Shown: in pieces, positions 41,694 through 50,855 of the stretch
Layout: every line of letters starts with the position of its first letter
Numbering within the stretch: position 1 is the stretch's first letter
Source: Rhodospirillaceae bacterium
GTDB lineage: Bacteria > Pseudomonadota > Alphaproteobacteria > UBA8366
Direction of reading: 5' to 3'
DNA: 64,000 nt
NCBI GenBank assembly: GCA_002716125.1
Contig: PAZH01000050.1
Span: forward strand, 1-64,000
Program-made: the position numbers and the translations under genes
Notes under the pieces: model-generated
What the model was told of the DNA's origin: nothing
Seen by the model: the letters and a program-made list of their open reading frames with translations, nothing else
Databases searched by the model: none

Positions 41694-42286
41694 CGGTTCA
41701 CGTTCTCGCCGTAGAACTTGGATGGCAGGTTGTCTCTCGGCCACTCGTCACCGTTCTCGAAAGGGGCCACGCCGACAGCATGCCGCGCCATGCCGGATTC
41801 CAACATCGCCATAGAGACAATTTCCGCGATACCGACATCGTCGATGCCGTGACTGCGTAAAGCTTCGAAGTCCGCTTCGACGGTTCCTTCGTTGAAAGCG
41901 ACCTTGCGGGCGAAGCGAAGCACATCCTTCCACATCGGGTCGAGGGTCTTCGAGTTCTCGAAATCGATGCATTCCATGACGCCGTCCATCGTCATATCGA
42001 AATGCTCGATAAGGTGCGTTTGGTGATTATTGATACAGCGCGGGCAATCGACCTCCGCCGCGCAGACCAAAGAAATCGCGTTCAACAATGGCTTTGGCAG
42101 CGATCCCTCGGTCATCTGCAGGCGCTTGGTGAGGGTCCACCAGCCTTTCAGCAATTCGATGTCTAACGCGAAAAAGCCCCAGGTCGGCGTAAGAAAGTTC
42201 GCGCCCTTCGTCTTTCGAATGTCGTCGAAGATGGCCGCGACTTCGTCATCCGCGAAATCCGGCTGGACCAATTTCACCTTATCCAC
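41690..42286 (-). CDS. AhpD-like carboxymuconolactone decarboxylase family protein with CxxC
   Basis: A 198-residue protein of the peroxidase-related AhpD branch. The redox motif is Cys81-Pro-Arg-Cys84 with His88 (DCPRCINNHQTHL), which in AhpD acts as the thiol site of an alkylhydroperoxidase. Flanking helices are PLLNAISLVCAAEV and DVLRFARKVAFNEG, with IAEIVSMAMLESGMARHAV. The start MDKVKLVQPDF is preceded by GAGGGAGA. It is divergent from the DUF1989 gene. Confidence 0.88.
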   Translation of the reverse strand: MDKVKLVQPDFADDEVAAIFDDIRKTKGANFLTPTWGFFALDIELLKGWWTLTKRLQMTEGSLPKPLLNAISLVCAAEVDCPRCINNHQTHLIEHFDMTMDGVMECIDFENSKTLDPMWKDVLRFARKVAFNEGTVEADFEALRSHGIDDVGIAEIVSMAMLESGMARHAVGVAPFENGDEWPRDNLPSKFYGENVNR

Positions 42287-42351
42287 TGCGATCTCCCTCT
42301 CAGCTGCGAACGCGCTATAGTATAGTTTGTAACCCGAAAAGGCACGGTGAC

Positions 42352-42963
42352 ATGATGAGCAATGAAATCCTCACAATTCCGGCGCGCAAGGGCGTCGCCG
42401 CCGCCGTTCATGCCGGGCATTCTGTGCGTGTGATCAACACGCATGGCCAACAAGTCGTCGATACGTGGGCCTTCAATGCGGATGATATGTCGGAGTTTAT
42501 GTCGATGGAGCACAGCCGTGCCGCCTTTCGAAGGGCGAATCCGCGCACAGGCGATACTTATGTCACCAATCGGCGCCGCCCGATCCTGAACATCGCAGAG
42601 GATACCAGCCCGGGCATACATGACACGTTGATCGCAGCCTGCGATCCATATCGTTACGAACAATTGGGTCACGTCGGACATCACGACAACTGTACAGAGA
42701 ACTTACACGCCGCCTTGTCAGAGCTTGGGCGCGAAGCGACTGAAACGCCTAGCCCGTTGAACCTGTTCATGAACATCGAGATAAAGTCGGACGGCGACCT
42801 CGAATGGCTGCCGCCCGTCAGCAAGCCTGGCGATGCCATTACATTGCGGGTGGAGATGGACTGTGTTGTCGTTTTTTCTGCCTGCCCGATGGACCTTCTG
42901 CCAATCAACGGCGTCGATAACGAACCGACTGAAGCCCATTTTGAAATTCGTGGATCGCATTAG
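42352..42963 (+). CDS. DUF1989 (urea carboxylase-associated) family protein
   Basis: A 203-residue protein of the DUF1989 family. It has IPARKGVAAAVHAGHSVRVI, GQQVVDTWAFNADD, FMSMEHSRAAF, HDTLIAACDPYRYEQLG and NLFMNIEIKSDGDLEWLPP, with FSACPMDLLPINGVDN near the end. Two such proteins accompany urea carboxylase in other bacteria, where they are thought to help in carboxyguanidine or related metabolism; here no urea carboxylase lies nearby. It opens a run of same-strand genes with a Rieske oxygenase 28 bases downstream. Confidence 0.9.
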   Translation: MMSNEILTIPARKGVAAAVHAGHSVRVINTHGQQVVDTWAFNADDMSEFMSMEHSRAAFRRANPRTGDTYVTNRRRPILNIAEDTSPGIHDTLIAACDPYRYEQLGHVGHHDNCTENLHAALSELGREATETPSPLNLFMNIEIKSDGDLEWLPPVSKPGDAITLRVEMDCVVVFSACPMDLLPINGVDNEPTEAHFEIRGSH

Positions 42964-42990
42964 AGCGCGCCTTAACCGGAGGGCAACACC

Positions 42991-44154
42991 ATGTTCAACA
43001 TCGAAGACATGCTTGATCGCCGGCACTACGAGAATGTCCTGAAGCCGCCGCTTGAAGCGGAGAATCTTCCGCCCTGGTGCTATACGGACGAAGGCTTCCA
43101 CCGTCTTGAGATCGAGCGCATTTTTATGAAGGTCTGGAACCTCGTCGGCCGGACGGATTTGGTCCCCAATCCTGGAGACTACTTAGCGACCGACGTTGCC
43201 GGTATTCCGATTTTCCTGGTTCGGAATCAAAACGGCGACATCAAGGCGTTTGCCAACTCTTGCCGACACCGGGGTACGCAGTTGCTGTCGGGCGAGGGCA
43301 ATTGTGCGGCTGTCGTCTGCCCCTATCACCATTGGGCATTTGACTTGGACGGTCATCTCGTCAGTGCCGGCGGCATGGAAGACACGATCGAATTCGATAA
43401 GCAGGACTATGGATTAATCCCCCTGCGATTGGAGGTTTGGGCCGGCTTCCTCTTCGTAAATTTCGATCCGCACGCTGAGAGTTTGATGGATTTTCTCGGC
43501 GAGATGCCGGCGCATATCGAGTGCTACGATTTCCCGAATTTGGCGACGACCCGACGGAAAGTCTGGGATGTAGCGTGCAACTGGAAGATCTATCTGGAGA
43601 ACCAGCGGGAGTCCTATCACATACCGGCCGTGCACCGGCAGTCGCTCGGCGATCAAGCCGCGACTCCGCTGGATGCGAAGGGGGCTTGGTCGGGATCGCT
43701 TATTCCGGTTGAACAGACAGCGGCCCTGCTAAAGGGGGACACATCGCCGTTCCCCCCAATTGCGGCGCGGTCCGGTACGGCGCTTGAAGGTAGTCATTTC
43801 ATCGGGCTCTATCCGTCGACCTATTTAGTGGCGACGTCCGATTGTTTTTGGTGGATGGAGATTCGGCCGCGCGGTCCCGCCCGGATCGAATTGGTTGTGG
43901 GGTCCGGCTTTCCGCGGGAGACAGTGGAACGCCCCGACTTCGAGGAGGTTGTCGAACGGTACTACCGGCGTTGGGATCTGACCCATAGCGAGGACAACGA
44001 GATCTGTGAGTTGCAACAGTCGGGTATTACATCACCTTTGGCTCAAGCCGGGCGTCTCGCGCGCCGCGAGCGGGGTGTGCATGCGGTCGATTGCTGGGTC
44101 GTGGAACAGCTGCTGAGCGGGTCCGAGGACGACAGTCGGGCCGCTGCGGAGTAG
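42991..44154 (+). CDS. Rieske [2Fe-2S] aromatic ring-hydroxylating oxygenase alpha subunit
   Basis: A 387-residue terminal oxygenase. The Rieske ligands are Cys91, His93 (NSCRHRGTQLLS) and Cys110, His113 (VCPYHHWAFDLDG). The catalytic part has NWKIYLENQRESYHIPAVH, with the two iron-binding His residues. The group includes carnitine, choline-type and aromatic-acid oxygenases. No beta subunit or reductase lies nearby, so it is probably a homotrimer fed by a distant reductase. GGAGGGCAAC precedes the ATG. Confidence 0.92.
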   Translation: MFNIEDMLDRRHYENVLKPPLEAENLPPWCYTDEGFHRLEIERIFMKVWNLVGRTDLVPNPGDYLATDVAGIPIFLVRNQNGDIKAFANSCRHRGTQLLSGEGNCAAVVCPYHHWAFDLDGHLVSAGGMEDTIEFDKQDYGLIPLRLEVWAGFLFVNFDPHAESLMDFLGEMPAHIECYDFPNLATTRRKVWDVACNWKIYLENQRESYHIPAVHRQSLGDQAATPLDAKGAWSGSLIPVEQTAALLKGDTSPFPPIAARSGTALEGSHFIGLYPSTYLVATSDCFWWMEIRPRGPARIELVVGSGFPRETVERPDFEEVVERYYRRWDLTHSEDNEICELQQSGITSPLAQAGRLARRERGVHAVDCWVVEQLLSGSEDDSRAAAE

Positions 44155-44157
44155 GCG

Positions 44158-45192
44158 ATGGCTCCTCGACGTACCCGAATGCCGAAAGGCTGGACTGCGC
44201 CGCCGGAACGGCTACGTCTTCATATCCAAAACGTGGCGCCGATGGACCTTGTTTATAAGGTAACCGAAACGCGTTACATGGCGGCGGCGGCGAAGTTTCC
44301 CGAGCTTGCGGCACGGATCGATGTAACGGTTACCGAGGAAGCGGACGCGTTCGCCCGGTACGTTTCTGATGCTGATGTGCTGATTGGCTGGCGGTTCCCA
44401 CATCAAGATACGTTCGCGCTTGCGCCTCGCCTGAAATGGATCCACATGACCGGTGCCGGGATTGAGCACGTGATGCCGCTCGATTGGCTGCCGCCCGGCA
44501 CAGTCCTGACCAACAATCGCGGCGTCCATGCGCCCAAGGCCGAACAGTTCGCAATGACGGCGTTGTTGATGCTGAACGAGCGCATTCCGGAGACGATCAC
44601 CGTTCAGCGTGAAGGCCTGTGGCGCCGCCACTACGCCACCGCGATCCAGGGGAAGACGGCCTTGATTATTGGTGTTGGCAACATGGGCGTTGCGGCGGCG
44701 AAAGCAGCGCGCAAGCTCGGCCTACATGTGCTCGGCATTCGCCGCAGCGGTAAGTCACATCGTAGCGTCCATGAAATGACCACGCCTGACCGCCTCCATG
44801 ACATGATGCGCCGCGCCGACTTCGTCGTCGTCACGGCACCGTTGACGCTCGAGACGGAAAGGTTGGTGGACGCTGCAGCCTTGGACTGTCTGAAGCCGAC
44901 AGCGGGCCTGGTGAATATGGGGCGTGCCCGCATCGTCGATTACGAAGCTTTACAGGTGCGGCTTTCGGACGGGCGTTTGCGGGGCGCGGTGCTGGATGTT
45001 TTCGACCCGGAACCGTTGCCCGCGGACTCACCGCTCTGGACGGCGCCGAATGTCATTATCACGCCGCATGTTTCCTCGGATGACGAAGACAACTACGGCT
45101 TGCTGACGATCGAACTGGTGTTCGAGAATCTAGCCCGATGGTATGCCGGAAAGCCGCTGCGCAATGTGGTCGATGCGGGCTTACGTTATTGA
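44158..45192 (+). CDS. D-2-hydroxyacid dehydrogenase (NAD-dependent)
   Basis: A 344-residue dehydrogenase that interconverts 2-oxo acids and D-2-hydroxy acids. It has LKWIHMTGAGIEHV, HAPKAEQFAMTALLMLNERI, the Rossmann motif LIIGVGNMGVAAAKAARKL, GLVNMGRARIVDYEALQ with the catalytic Arg region, VLDVFDPEPLP and the catalytic His in ITPHVSSDD. It starts three bases after the Rieske gene stop and is probably in its operon. The D-hydroxy acid could be the substrate of the following GlcDEF complex; this is inference. Confidence 0.9.
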   Translation: MAPRRTRMPKGWTAPPERLRLHIQNVAPMDLVYKVTETRYMAAAAKFPELAARIDVTVTEEADAFARYVSDADVLIGWRFPHQDTFALAPRLKWIHMTGAGIEHVMPLDWLPPGTVLTNNRGVHAPKAEQFAMTALLMLNERIPETITVQREGLWRRHYATAIQGKTALIIGVGNMGVAAAKAARKLGLHVLGIRRSGKSHRSVHEMTTPDRLHDMMRRADFVVVTAPLTLETERLVDAAALDCLKPTAGLVNMGRARIVDYEALQVRLSDGRLRGAVLDVFDPEPLPADSPLWTAPNVIITPHVSSDDEDNYGLLTIELVFENLARWYAGKPLRNVVDAGLRY

Positions 45193-45256
45193 ACGATGCC
45201 TTTCCCGAGAGGCGACGTTCAGGTAAGGGTATAAGCTGAATTCGGGAGTTGGCCGC

Positions 45257-46747
45257 ATGCTCAAAATGCCGGATATCGATAAGGACGTCATGGCGCGACG
45301 CGTGGAGATCGCGGCGGCGCTGCGTGAGATTGTGCCCGGCGAAGGGGTCATCACGGAAGAGGCCGGGCGCCGGGCCTACGAAACCGACGGCCTGACCGCC
45401 TATAAGCAACTTCCGATGATCGTTGTCTTACCCGAGACGACGGAACAGGTCAGCCAAGTCTTGCGGTATTGCAACGAAAACAAGATTCGCGTTGTGCCGC
45501 GCGGTGCCGGGACGTCGCTTTCCGGCGGCGCACTACCGCTCGAGGATGGCGTGCTGCTTGGGTTGGGTAAATTCAACAGAGTGCTTGAGGTCGATTACGA
45601 CAATCGCTGTGCGATCGTACAGCCGGGTGTGACAAACCTCGGTGTGACACAGGCGGTTCAAGAAAAAGGTTTCTATTATGCACCCGATCCTTCGTCGCAA
45701 ATCGCCTGCACCATTGGGGGCAACATCGCGGAGAATTCGGGCGGTGTGCACTGCCTGAAGTACGGTCTCACGACGAATAATGTCCTTGGGCTCGAACTGG
45801 TCATGATCGATGGCGAGATTATTCGCCTTGGCGGTAAGCATCTCGATAGCGAAGGCTACGATATTCTCGGCGTGCTCACGGGATCGGAGGGGTTGCTGGC
45901 CGTGGTGACGGAAGTGACTGTCCGCATTCTGCGCTCGCCGGAGACGGCTCGTGCGCTTTTGATCGGTTTTCCGTCGAGCGAGCAGGCCGGCCAGTGTGTG
46001 AGCGACGTGATTGGTGCCGGCATAATTCCGGGCGGCATGGAGATTATGGATGGCCCCGCGATCCAGGCCGCGGAGGATTTCGTCCACGCCGGCTATCCGG
46101 TGGATTGCGAAGCGCTGCTGATTGTCGAATTGGACGGGCCCGAGACCGAAGTCGATTATCTGATCGAGCGCGTTCGCGAACTTGCCGAGAAGAACGATGC
46201 GCAGACGATTCGGATTTCCAACAGCGAAGCGGAGCGGGAGAATTTCTGGGCCGGTCGCAAGGCGGCATTCCCGGCGGTTGGCCGCGTTTCTCCCGACTAC
46301 TATTGCATGGACGGCACGATCCCGCGTCATCAACTGCCGCATGTCCTAAAACGCATGAACGAGATGTCAGCGCACTATGGATTGCGGGTTGCGAACGTCT
46401 TTCACGCGGGCGACGGCAATCTGCATCCGTTGATCCTCTATGACGCCAACAATCCGGGCGAGCTTGAGAAGGCGGAGGAATTCGGCGCGGACATTTTAAA
46501 GCTGTGTGTTGAAGTCGGCGGTGTTTTGACCGGCGAACATGGCGTTGGCGTCGAAAAACGCGATCTTATGGGGACGATGTTCAATGAGGACGACTTGAAG
46601 CAACAGCAGCGCCTCAAATGCGCGTTCGACCCGGAAAGCCTGCTCAATCCCGGTAAAGTCTTTCCGACCTTGCACCGGTGCGCCGAGCTTGGCCGCGTGC
46701 ATATCCATGGCGGCCAAACGCGCTTTCCGGATATCCCGAGGTTTTAG
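45257..46747 (+). CDS. glcD: glycolate oxidase FAD-linked subunit GlcD
   Basis: GlcD is the catalytic FAD subunit of the three-part glycolate oxidase, which turns glycolate (and some D-2-hydroxy acids such as D-lactate) into the oxo acid and passes electrons to the membrane chain. The 496-residue protein has the FAD-binding PRGAGTSLSGGALPLEDG and CTIGGNIAENSGGVHCLKYG, MDGTIPRHQLPHV, VFHAGDGNLHPLILYD, GEHGVGVEKRDLM and FDPESLLNPGKVFP. It is the first of a contiguous glcDEF set. The frame allows ATG at 45257, after GGGAG. Confidence 0.93.
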   Translation: MLKMPDIDKDVMARRVEIAAALREIVPGEGVITEEAGRRAYETDGLTAYKQLPMIVVLPETTEQVSQVLRYCNENKIRVVPRGAGTSLSGGALPLEDGVLLGLGKFNRVLEVDYDNRCAIVQPGVTNLGVTQAVQEKGFYYAPDPSSQIACTIGGNIAENSGGVHCLKYGLTTNNVLGLELVMIDGEIIRLGGKHLDSEGYDILGVLTGSEGLLAVVTEVTVRILRSPETARALLIGFPSSEQAGQCVSDVIGAGIIPGGMEIMDGPAIQAAEDFVHAGYPVDCEALLIVELDGPETEVDYLIERVRELAEKNDAQTIRISNSEAERENFWAGRKAAFPAVGRVSPDYYCMDGTIPRHQLPHVLKRMNEMSAHYGLRVANVFHAGDGNLHPLILYDANNPGELEKAEEFGADILKLCVEVGGVLTGEHGVGVEKRDLMGTMFNEDDLKQQQRLKCAFDPESLLNPGKVFPTLHRCAELGRVHIHGGQTRFPDIPRF

Positions 46748-46782
46748 GATGAACTTCATGAGCCAGCCTGCTTAGAACTCTG

Positions 46783-48009
46783 ATGCCCGAACATCTAAAA
46801 CCCGAAAGCCCGGACCAGGTTCGGGACGCCGTTCGATGGGCGGCGGAGAATAAGACCCCCATCGAGCTGATCGGTCATGGTTCGAAACGTGCGATCGGAC
46901 GGCCGGGCAATGCGGCGCATACGCTGGATGTCTCGGCGCTTTCCGGGATTTCGCTTTATGAGCCGGCGGAACTGGTGCTGTCTGCGGGCGCGGGCACCGC
47001 GCTTTCGGAGATCGAGGAAACGGTCGCGGCGAACGATCAGCAACTGGCGTTCGAGCCGCCGGACCTCTCCCACCTCTTGGGCCACACGAACGGCAAAGGG
47101 ACGTTAGGCGGCAACATCGCCTGCAATTTGTCCGGCCCGCGCCGGATCAAGGCAGGCGCGGCGCGGGATCATTTCCTGGGATTCAAGGCGATCTCTGGGC
47201 GCGGGGACAACTATAAGTCCGGCGGTCGGGTCGTGAAGAACGTCACCGGCTACGATCTCTGCAAGTTGCTGGCGGGCTCTTGGGGGACGCTCGGGGTGAT
47301 GACCGAGTTGACGATCAAGGTCCTGCCCGCGCCGGAGAAAACCCGTACCGTCCTGGTTATGGGGCTCGACGCTGCGGCCGGTGTGGCTGCAATGACACGC
47401 GCCTTCCATTCGCCGCATGACGTCACGGGCGGCGCTTGGATTCCGGAAGCGCTCGCGGCGGGCTCGGGCGCGTCCTACGTCCGGGAAGCGAAAGCCAGCG
47501 TCACCGCGATCCGGGTCGAAGGGCCGGGGCCGTCTGTCGAGTATTGTTGCCGAGCGCTGCGCGAAGAACTCGGACCGTTCGGGCCGACAGAGGAATTGCA
47601 CGGTCATAATTCAGGGCGGTTCTGGATGGAAGTGCGGGATGTCCTGCCATTCGCGGAAGAGGGTGATACAAGAGCGGTCTGGCGCATATCGGTGCCGCCG
47701 CAAGCCGGTGCCGGTCTCGTCGCGCGCCTGGCCGACGATCCGAAGGCAGAGGCCTTTCTCGACTGGGGCGGCGGTCTTATCTGGCTGGCTGTGCCGCAAA
47801 CGAGTTCCGAAAGTGCCGACGCCCTGCGTGGGGCGGTTGCGGAGACGGGCGGTCATGCCATGCTTATCCGGGCACCGGAAGAACTTCGCGCTGCCGTACC
47901 GGTGTTCGAGCCGCAATCCGACGGCCTTGCAAAATTGAGTGCGCGCATCAAGGAAGGCTTCGATCCCTTGGGCGTTCTTAACCCCGGCCGGATGTACGCG
48001 GGGGTCTAG
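46783..48009 (+). CDS. glcE: glycolate oxidase subunit GlcE
   Basis: The second, also FAD-binding, subunit of glycolate oxidase. The 408-residue protein has the short FAD-binding half (PIELIGHGSKRAIG, LSAGAGTALSEIEET, GTLGGNIACNLSGPRRIKAG), GRVVKNVTGYDLCKLLAGSW and the end FDPLGVLNPGRMYAGV. That set is characteristic of GlcE, a shorter homolog of GlcD. It starts 36 bases after glcD and ends three bases before glcF, in one operon. Confidence 0.93.
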   Translation: MPEHLKPESPDQVRDAVRWAAENKTPIELIGHGSKRAIGRPGNAAHTLDVSALSGISLYEPAELVLSAGAGTALSEIEETVAANDQQLAFEPPDLSHLLGHTNGKGTLGGNIACNLSGPRRIKAGAARDHFLGFKAISGRGDNYKSGGRVVKNVTGYDLCKLLAGSWGTLGVMTELTIKVLPAPEKTRTVLVMGLDAAAGVAAMTRAFHSPHDVTGGAWIPEALAAGSGASYVREAKASVTAIRVEGPGPSVEYCCRALREELGPFGPTEELHGHNSGRFWMEVRDVLPFAEEGDTRAVWRISVPPQAGAGLVARLADDPKAEAFLDWGGGLIWLAVPQTSSESADALRGAVAETGGHAMLIRAPEELRAAVPVFEPQSDGLAKLSARIKEGFDPLGVLNPGRMYAGV

Positions 48010-48012
48010 ACG

Positions 48013-49296
48013 ATGCAGACGAACTTTACGCTCCAACAGCTCGCCGATCCGGACATCGCCGCTTCGAATGCGATTCTGCGAGCGTGCGTCCACTGCGGAT
48101 TTTGCACCGCGACATGCCCCACCTACACACTGCTCGGGGACGAACTCGACAGTCCGCGCGGCCGTATCTATCAGATCAAGGATATGTTGGAGCGCGATAT
48201 TCCGGCGCCGGCGGAGACGGTCAAGCACTTGGACCGCTGTCTCTCCTGTCTTTCCTGCATGACCACTTGCCCATCCGGTGTCCACTATATGCACTTGGTC
48301 GATCATGCGCGTGCACATGTCGAGAAGACCGTCACACGGCCGCTGATGGAAAGGTCGATCCGGCGGTTGCTGTCCTTGGTTTTGCCGCGTCCGTTCATTT
48401 TCCGGCTCGCGCTGATCGGGGCCTTCTTTGCGAAGCCTTTCGCGCAGTTCTTGCCGGGGACCATGGGAGCAATGTTTCGGATGGCGCCGAAGTCGGTCGC
48501 GCCGCCGAGTCACGTCGACAAGCCGCAAGTGTTCCCCGCCGAAGGCGAACGTCGAGGGCGTGTCGCCTTGATGAACGGCTGTGCGCAGCAGGTACTAGCG
48601 CCCGAGATCAACGAGGCGACGATCCGCATCCTGACGCGTCACGGTATCGAAGTCGTTGTGGCAGCGGGGGCGGGTTGCTGTGGCGCGCTGGTTCATCACA
48701 TGGGTCGTACGGACGATAGTCACAATCAGGCGGCGCGGAACATCCGGGCTTGGTCGCGGGAACAGGTGGCGCACGGTCTTGATGCCGTCATCGTCAATGC
48801 CAGTGGATGCGGGACCACGGTCAAAGACTACGGCTTTATGTTTCGAGAGGACCCGGCGCTGAAGGAAGATGCCGCCCGAATTGCCGACATGACGAAGGAT
48901 ATAACCGAATATCTGTCGACGCTCGAACTCGCCGCGAAGACGCCGCAGGAATTACGGGTTGCCTATCACTCCGCGTGCTCGATGCAACACGGTCAGAAGA
49001 TTACCGATTTGCCGAAGCAACTGCTGGGCGATGCCGGTTTCGATGTCGCGAGCCCCGCGGAAGGGCATCTCTGTTGCGGGTCGGCCGGAACCTACAATCT
49101 TTTGCAGTCGGAGATCGCCGACCGCCTGAAGGAACGCAAGGTCGCCCATATCGAAGCGACAAAGCCGCATGCCATAGCCGCCGGCAATATCGGTTGCATG
49201 GCGCAGATCGCCGGCGGAACGGAATTGCCGGTCGTCCACACAGTAGAATTGCTGGACTGGGCAACCGGCGGGCCGAAACCGAAGTCTTTGAACTAA
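48013..49296 (+). CDS. glcF: glycolate oxidase iron-sulfur subunit GlcF
   Basis: The electron-transfer subunit, with two [4Fe-4S] clusters: CVHCGFCTATCPTY (about 30-43) and CLSCLSCMTTCPSG (about 80-93). The C-terminal half has two CCG-type motifs, AGCCGALVHHMG and LCCGSAGTYNLLQ, plus HSACSMQHGQK, as in GlcF and heterodisulfide-reductase-like proteins. The 427-residue length is normal. It follows glcE directly and a DUF3237 gene comes 12 bases later. Confidence 0.93.
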   Translation: MQTNFTLQQLADPDIAASNAILRACVHCGFCTATCPTYTLLGDELDSPRGRIYQIKDMLERDIPAPAETVKHLDRCLSCLSCMTTCPSGVHYMHLVDHARAHVEKTVTRPLMERSIRRLLSLVLPRPFIFRLALIGAFFAKPFAQFLPGTMGAMFRMAPKSVAPPSHVDKPQVFPAEGERRGRVALMNGCAQQVLAPEINEATIRILTRHGIEVVVAAGAGCCGALVHHMGRTDDSHNQAARNIRAWSREQVAHGLDAVIVNASGCGTTVKDYGFMFREDPALKEDAARIADMTKDITEYLSTLELAAKTPQELRVAYHSACSMQHGQKITDLPKQLLGDAGFDVASPAEGHLCCGSAGTYNLLQSEIADRLKERKVAHIEATKPHAIAAGNIGCMAQIAGGTELPVVHTVELLDWATGGPKPKSLN

Positions 49297-49308
49297 AGGA
49301 AGCAATCT

Positions 49309-49764
49309 ATGCCGGAACTGAATTCCGAGTTTCTATTCACGATCCGCGTCACCGTCGATCTGCTGCACGATGTGGGAGAGACGCCGTTCGGCACGCGCCA
49401 TATCGATATGTTGGATGACGGCAGTTTCGAAGGGCCGAAACTCAAGGGGACCGTCCTCGGCGGGATGGATCAGAAAATCTTCCGCACGGATGGTGCGATG
49501 AATCCGAATGTCCGTCTTATCTTAAAGACGGACGACGATGCGCTTATTTACATGTACTACACCGGCGTCCGATACGGGACGGCCGAGGTTATGCAGCGGA
49601 TCGCGGATGGCGAGGAGGTTGATCCTTCCGAATACTATTTGCGGAATACGCCGTATTTCGAGACGTCGGCCCCGCAATACGATTGGATGAATCGAATTGT
49701 CTCCGTTGGGGTCGGTCGGCGCATGCCAGACCACGCCGCGTACGACGTTTTTCAAATCCTGTAA
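49309..49764 (+). CDS. DUF3237 family protein
   Basis: A 151-residue beta-barrel-type protein of the DUF3237 family. It shows GETPFGTRHIDMLDDGSFEG and KLKGTVLGGMDQKIFRTDGA, then RLILKTDDDALIYMYYTGVR, YYLRNTPYFETSAPQYDWMN and VGVGRRMPDHAAYDVFQIL. The function is not known. It is the last gene of the run from DUF1989 to glcF, on the same strand, so it probably handles a compound of that route. The stop is 12 bases from the convergent bactofilin gene. Confidence 0.9.
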   Translation: MPELNSEFLFTIRVTVDLLHDVGETPFGTRHIDMLDDGSFEGPKLKGTVLGGMDQKIFRTDGAMNPNVRLILKTDDDALIYMYYTGVRYGTAEVMQRIADGEEVDPSEYYLRNTPYFETSAPQYDWMNRIVSVGVGRRMPDHAAYDVFQIL

Positions 49765-49775
49765 TAGATCGAAAT

Positions 49776-50288
49776 TTAGTGAAGCGCCTTCGCTGGCTCT
49801 TCCTGCTTGGCAGCGGGTTTTGACTGAGCGTCGTCCGATTTACCGCTGCGTGCGACCGCTTTCTTCGGCAATTCGGGAGGCGTCACGTCCTTGAAGCGTT
49901 CGCCGCGCTTCTCGAAATCTTCCGGTTTCAGATGCTTATAGAGCCCATCGACCAAGGCACCGGCCCGAATTTCGATCTTCTGGTGAGCCATGTCGCCGAT
50001 CATGCGCGCGGTTTCCATCATGCTGACGGTATGGGCGCGAACGGAGCCCGTGATCGTGCCTAAAACGCGCAGCGTGTTAACGACGATTTTGCCTTCAACT
50101 TGGCCTGTTTCGCCCACGGTGAGGGATTCGCACCGGATATTGCCGTCAACGCGGCCTTCTATCTGAATTTCGCCATCGCCTTCGAGATCGCCAACAATGT
50201 GGAGATCGGCGCTGATGATTGACGGCGGTTCTTTGCGAATAACCTCCGCCGCAGAAACCTTCTTGGTTTCTTTCTTTTTGAACACCAT
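49776..50288 (-). CDS. bactofilin (polymer-forming cytoskeletal protein)
   Basis: A 170-residue bactofilin. The core right-handed beta-helix runs from SIISADLHIVGDLEGDGEIQ through IEGRVDGNIRCESLTVGET, GQVEGKIVVNTLRVLG and TITGSVRAHTVSMMETARMI to IGDMAHQKIEIRAGALVDG. The flanking tails are basic (MVFKKKETKKV) and Lys/Ala/Glu-rich, which is typical. Bactofilins form filaments that position cell-wall or stalk machinery. I chose the ATG at 50288. It sits apart from any peptidase partner, and divergent from the CMD-family gene. Confidence 0.92.
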   Translation of the reverse strand: MVFKKKETKKVSAAEVIRKEPPSIISADLHIVGDLEGDGEIQIEGRVDGNIRCESLTVGETGQVEGKIVVNTLRVLGTITGSVRAHTVSMMETARMIGDMAHQKIEIRAGALVDGLYKHLKPEDFEKRGERFKDVTPPELPKKAVARSGKSDDAQSKPAAKQEEPAKALH

Positions 50289-50465
50289 GGCTTTTTGCCT
50301 GTTATGCGTCCCTGTGTGAAGCAAATGGTAGCGTTAACCGGATTTTTCCACAAGCGCGGCGGACCGGCTTGCCGCGGTGGGGTCCTGATGCATGTTTGTT
50401 GTCACGGCTCTGCGGGTAAGACGCTCGTGTGCGCCAACACTTCCGAAGATGGGGAGAATTACTTT

Positions 50466-50852
50466 ATGGCTTCAGATGCTTATGATGCCGGCCTGGCCGT
50501 CCGCCGTGACGTCCTCGGGACCGAATATGTCGACAATTCGATCAATAACGCCGACGAATTTTCGAAGAAACTTCAAGATTTTGTCACCGAGCACGCGTGG
50601 GGCACGGTTTGGCAGGATGAGACGATCGACCGGAAAACCCGGAGTATGATCAATGTGGCATTGCTCGCGGGTTTGCCGCGCCACGACGAATTGCGGCTGC
50701 ACCTTCGTGGTGCACTGACCAACGGCGTCAGCAAGGATGAGATTGCGTCGATTTTACTTCATATCGGCGTCTATGCGGGTGCACCTTGCGCGGTCAGCGG
50801 ATTTAAGATCGCGCGCGAAGTTTTCGCGGAAGTCGAAAGCGGAGACGATTAG
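50466..50852 (+). CDS. 4-carboxymuconolactone decarboxylase-like protein
   Basis: A 128-residue helical protein of the gamma-carboxymuconolactone decarboxylase branch: AGLAVRRDVLGTEYVDNSIN, ADEFSKKLQDFVTEHAWG, RTRSMINVALLAGLPRHDEL-like core and RLHLRGALTNGVSKDEIASI. The last helix is LHIGVYAGAPCAVSGFKIA. It lacks the CxxC of AhpD. The ATG at 50466 follows GGGGAG; the frame extends upstream to 50295 without homology. It starts an operon with the hydroxyacid dehydrogenase and MaoC genes, 3 bases apart. Confidence 0.88.
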   Translation: MASDAYDAGLAVRRDVLGTEYVDNSINNADEFSKKLQDFVTEHAWGTVWQDETIDRKTRSMINVALLAGLPRHDELRLHLRGALTNGVSKDEIASILLHIGVYAGAPCAVSGFKIAREVFAEVESGDD

Positions 50853-50855
50853 GAG

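Noticed and set aside
42352-42963. Urea carboxylase operon
   Set aside because: Only one DUF1989 protein is present, with no urea carboxylase, allophanate hydrolase or transporter nearby.
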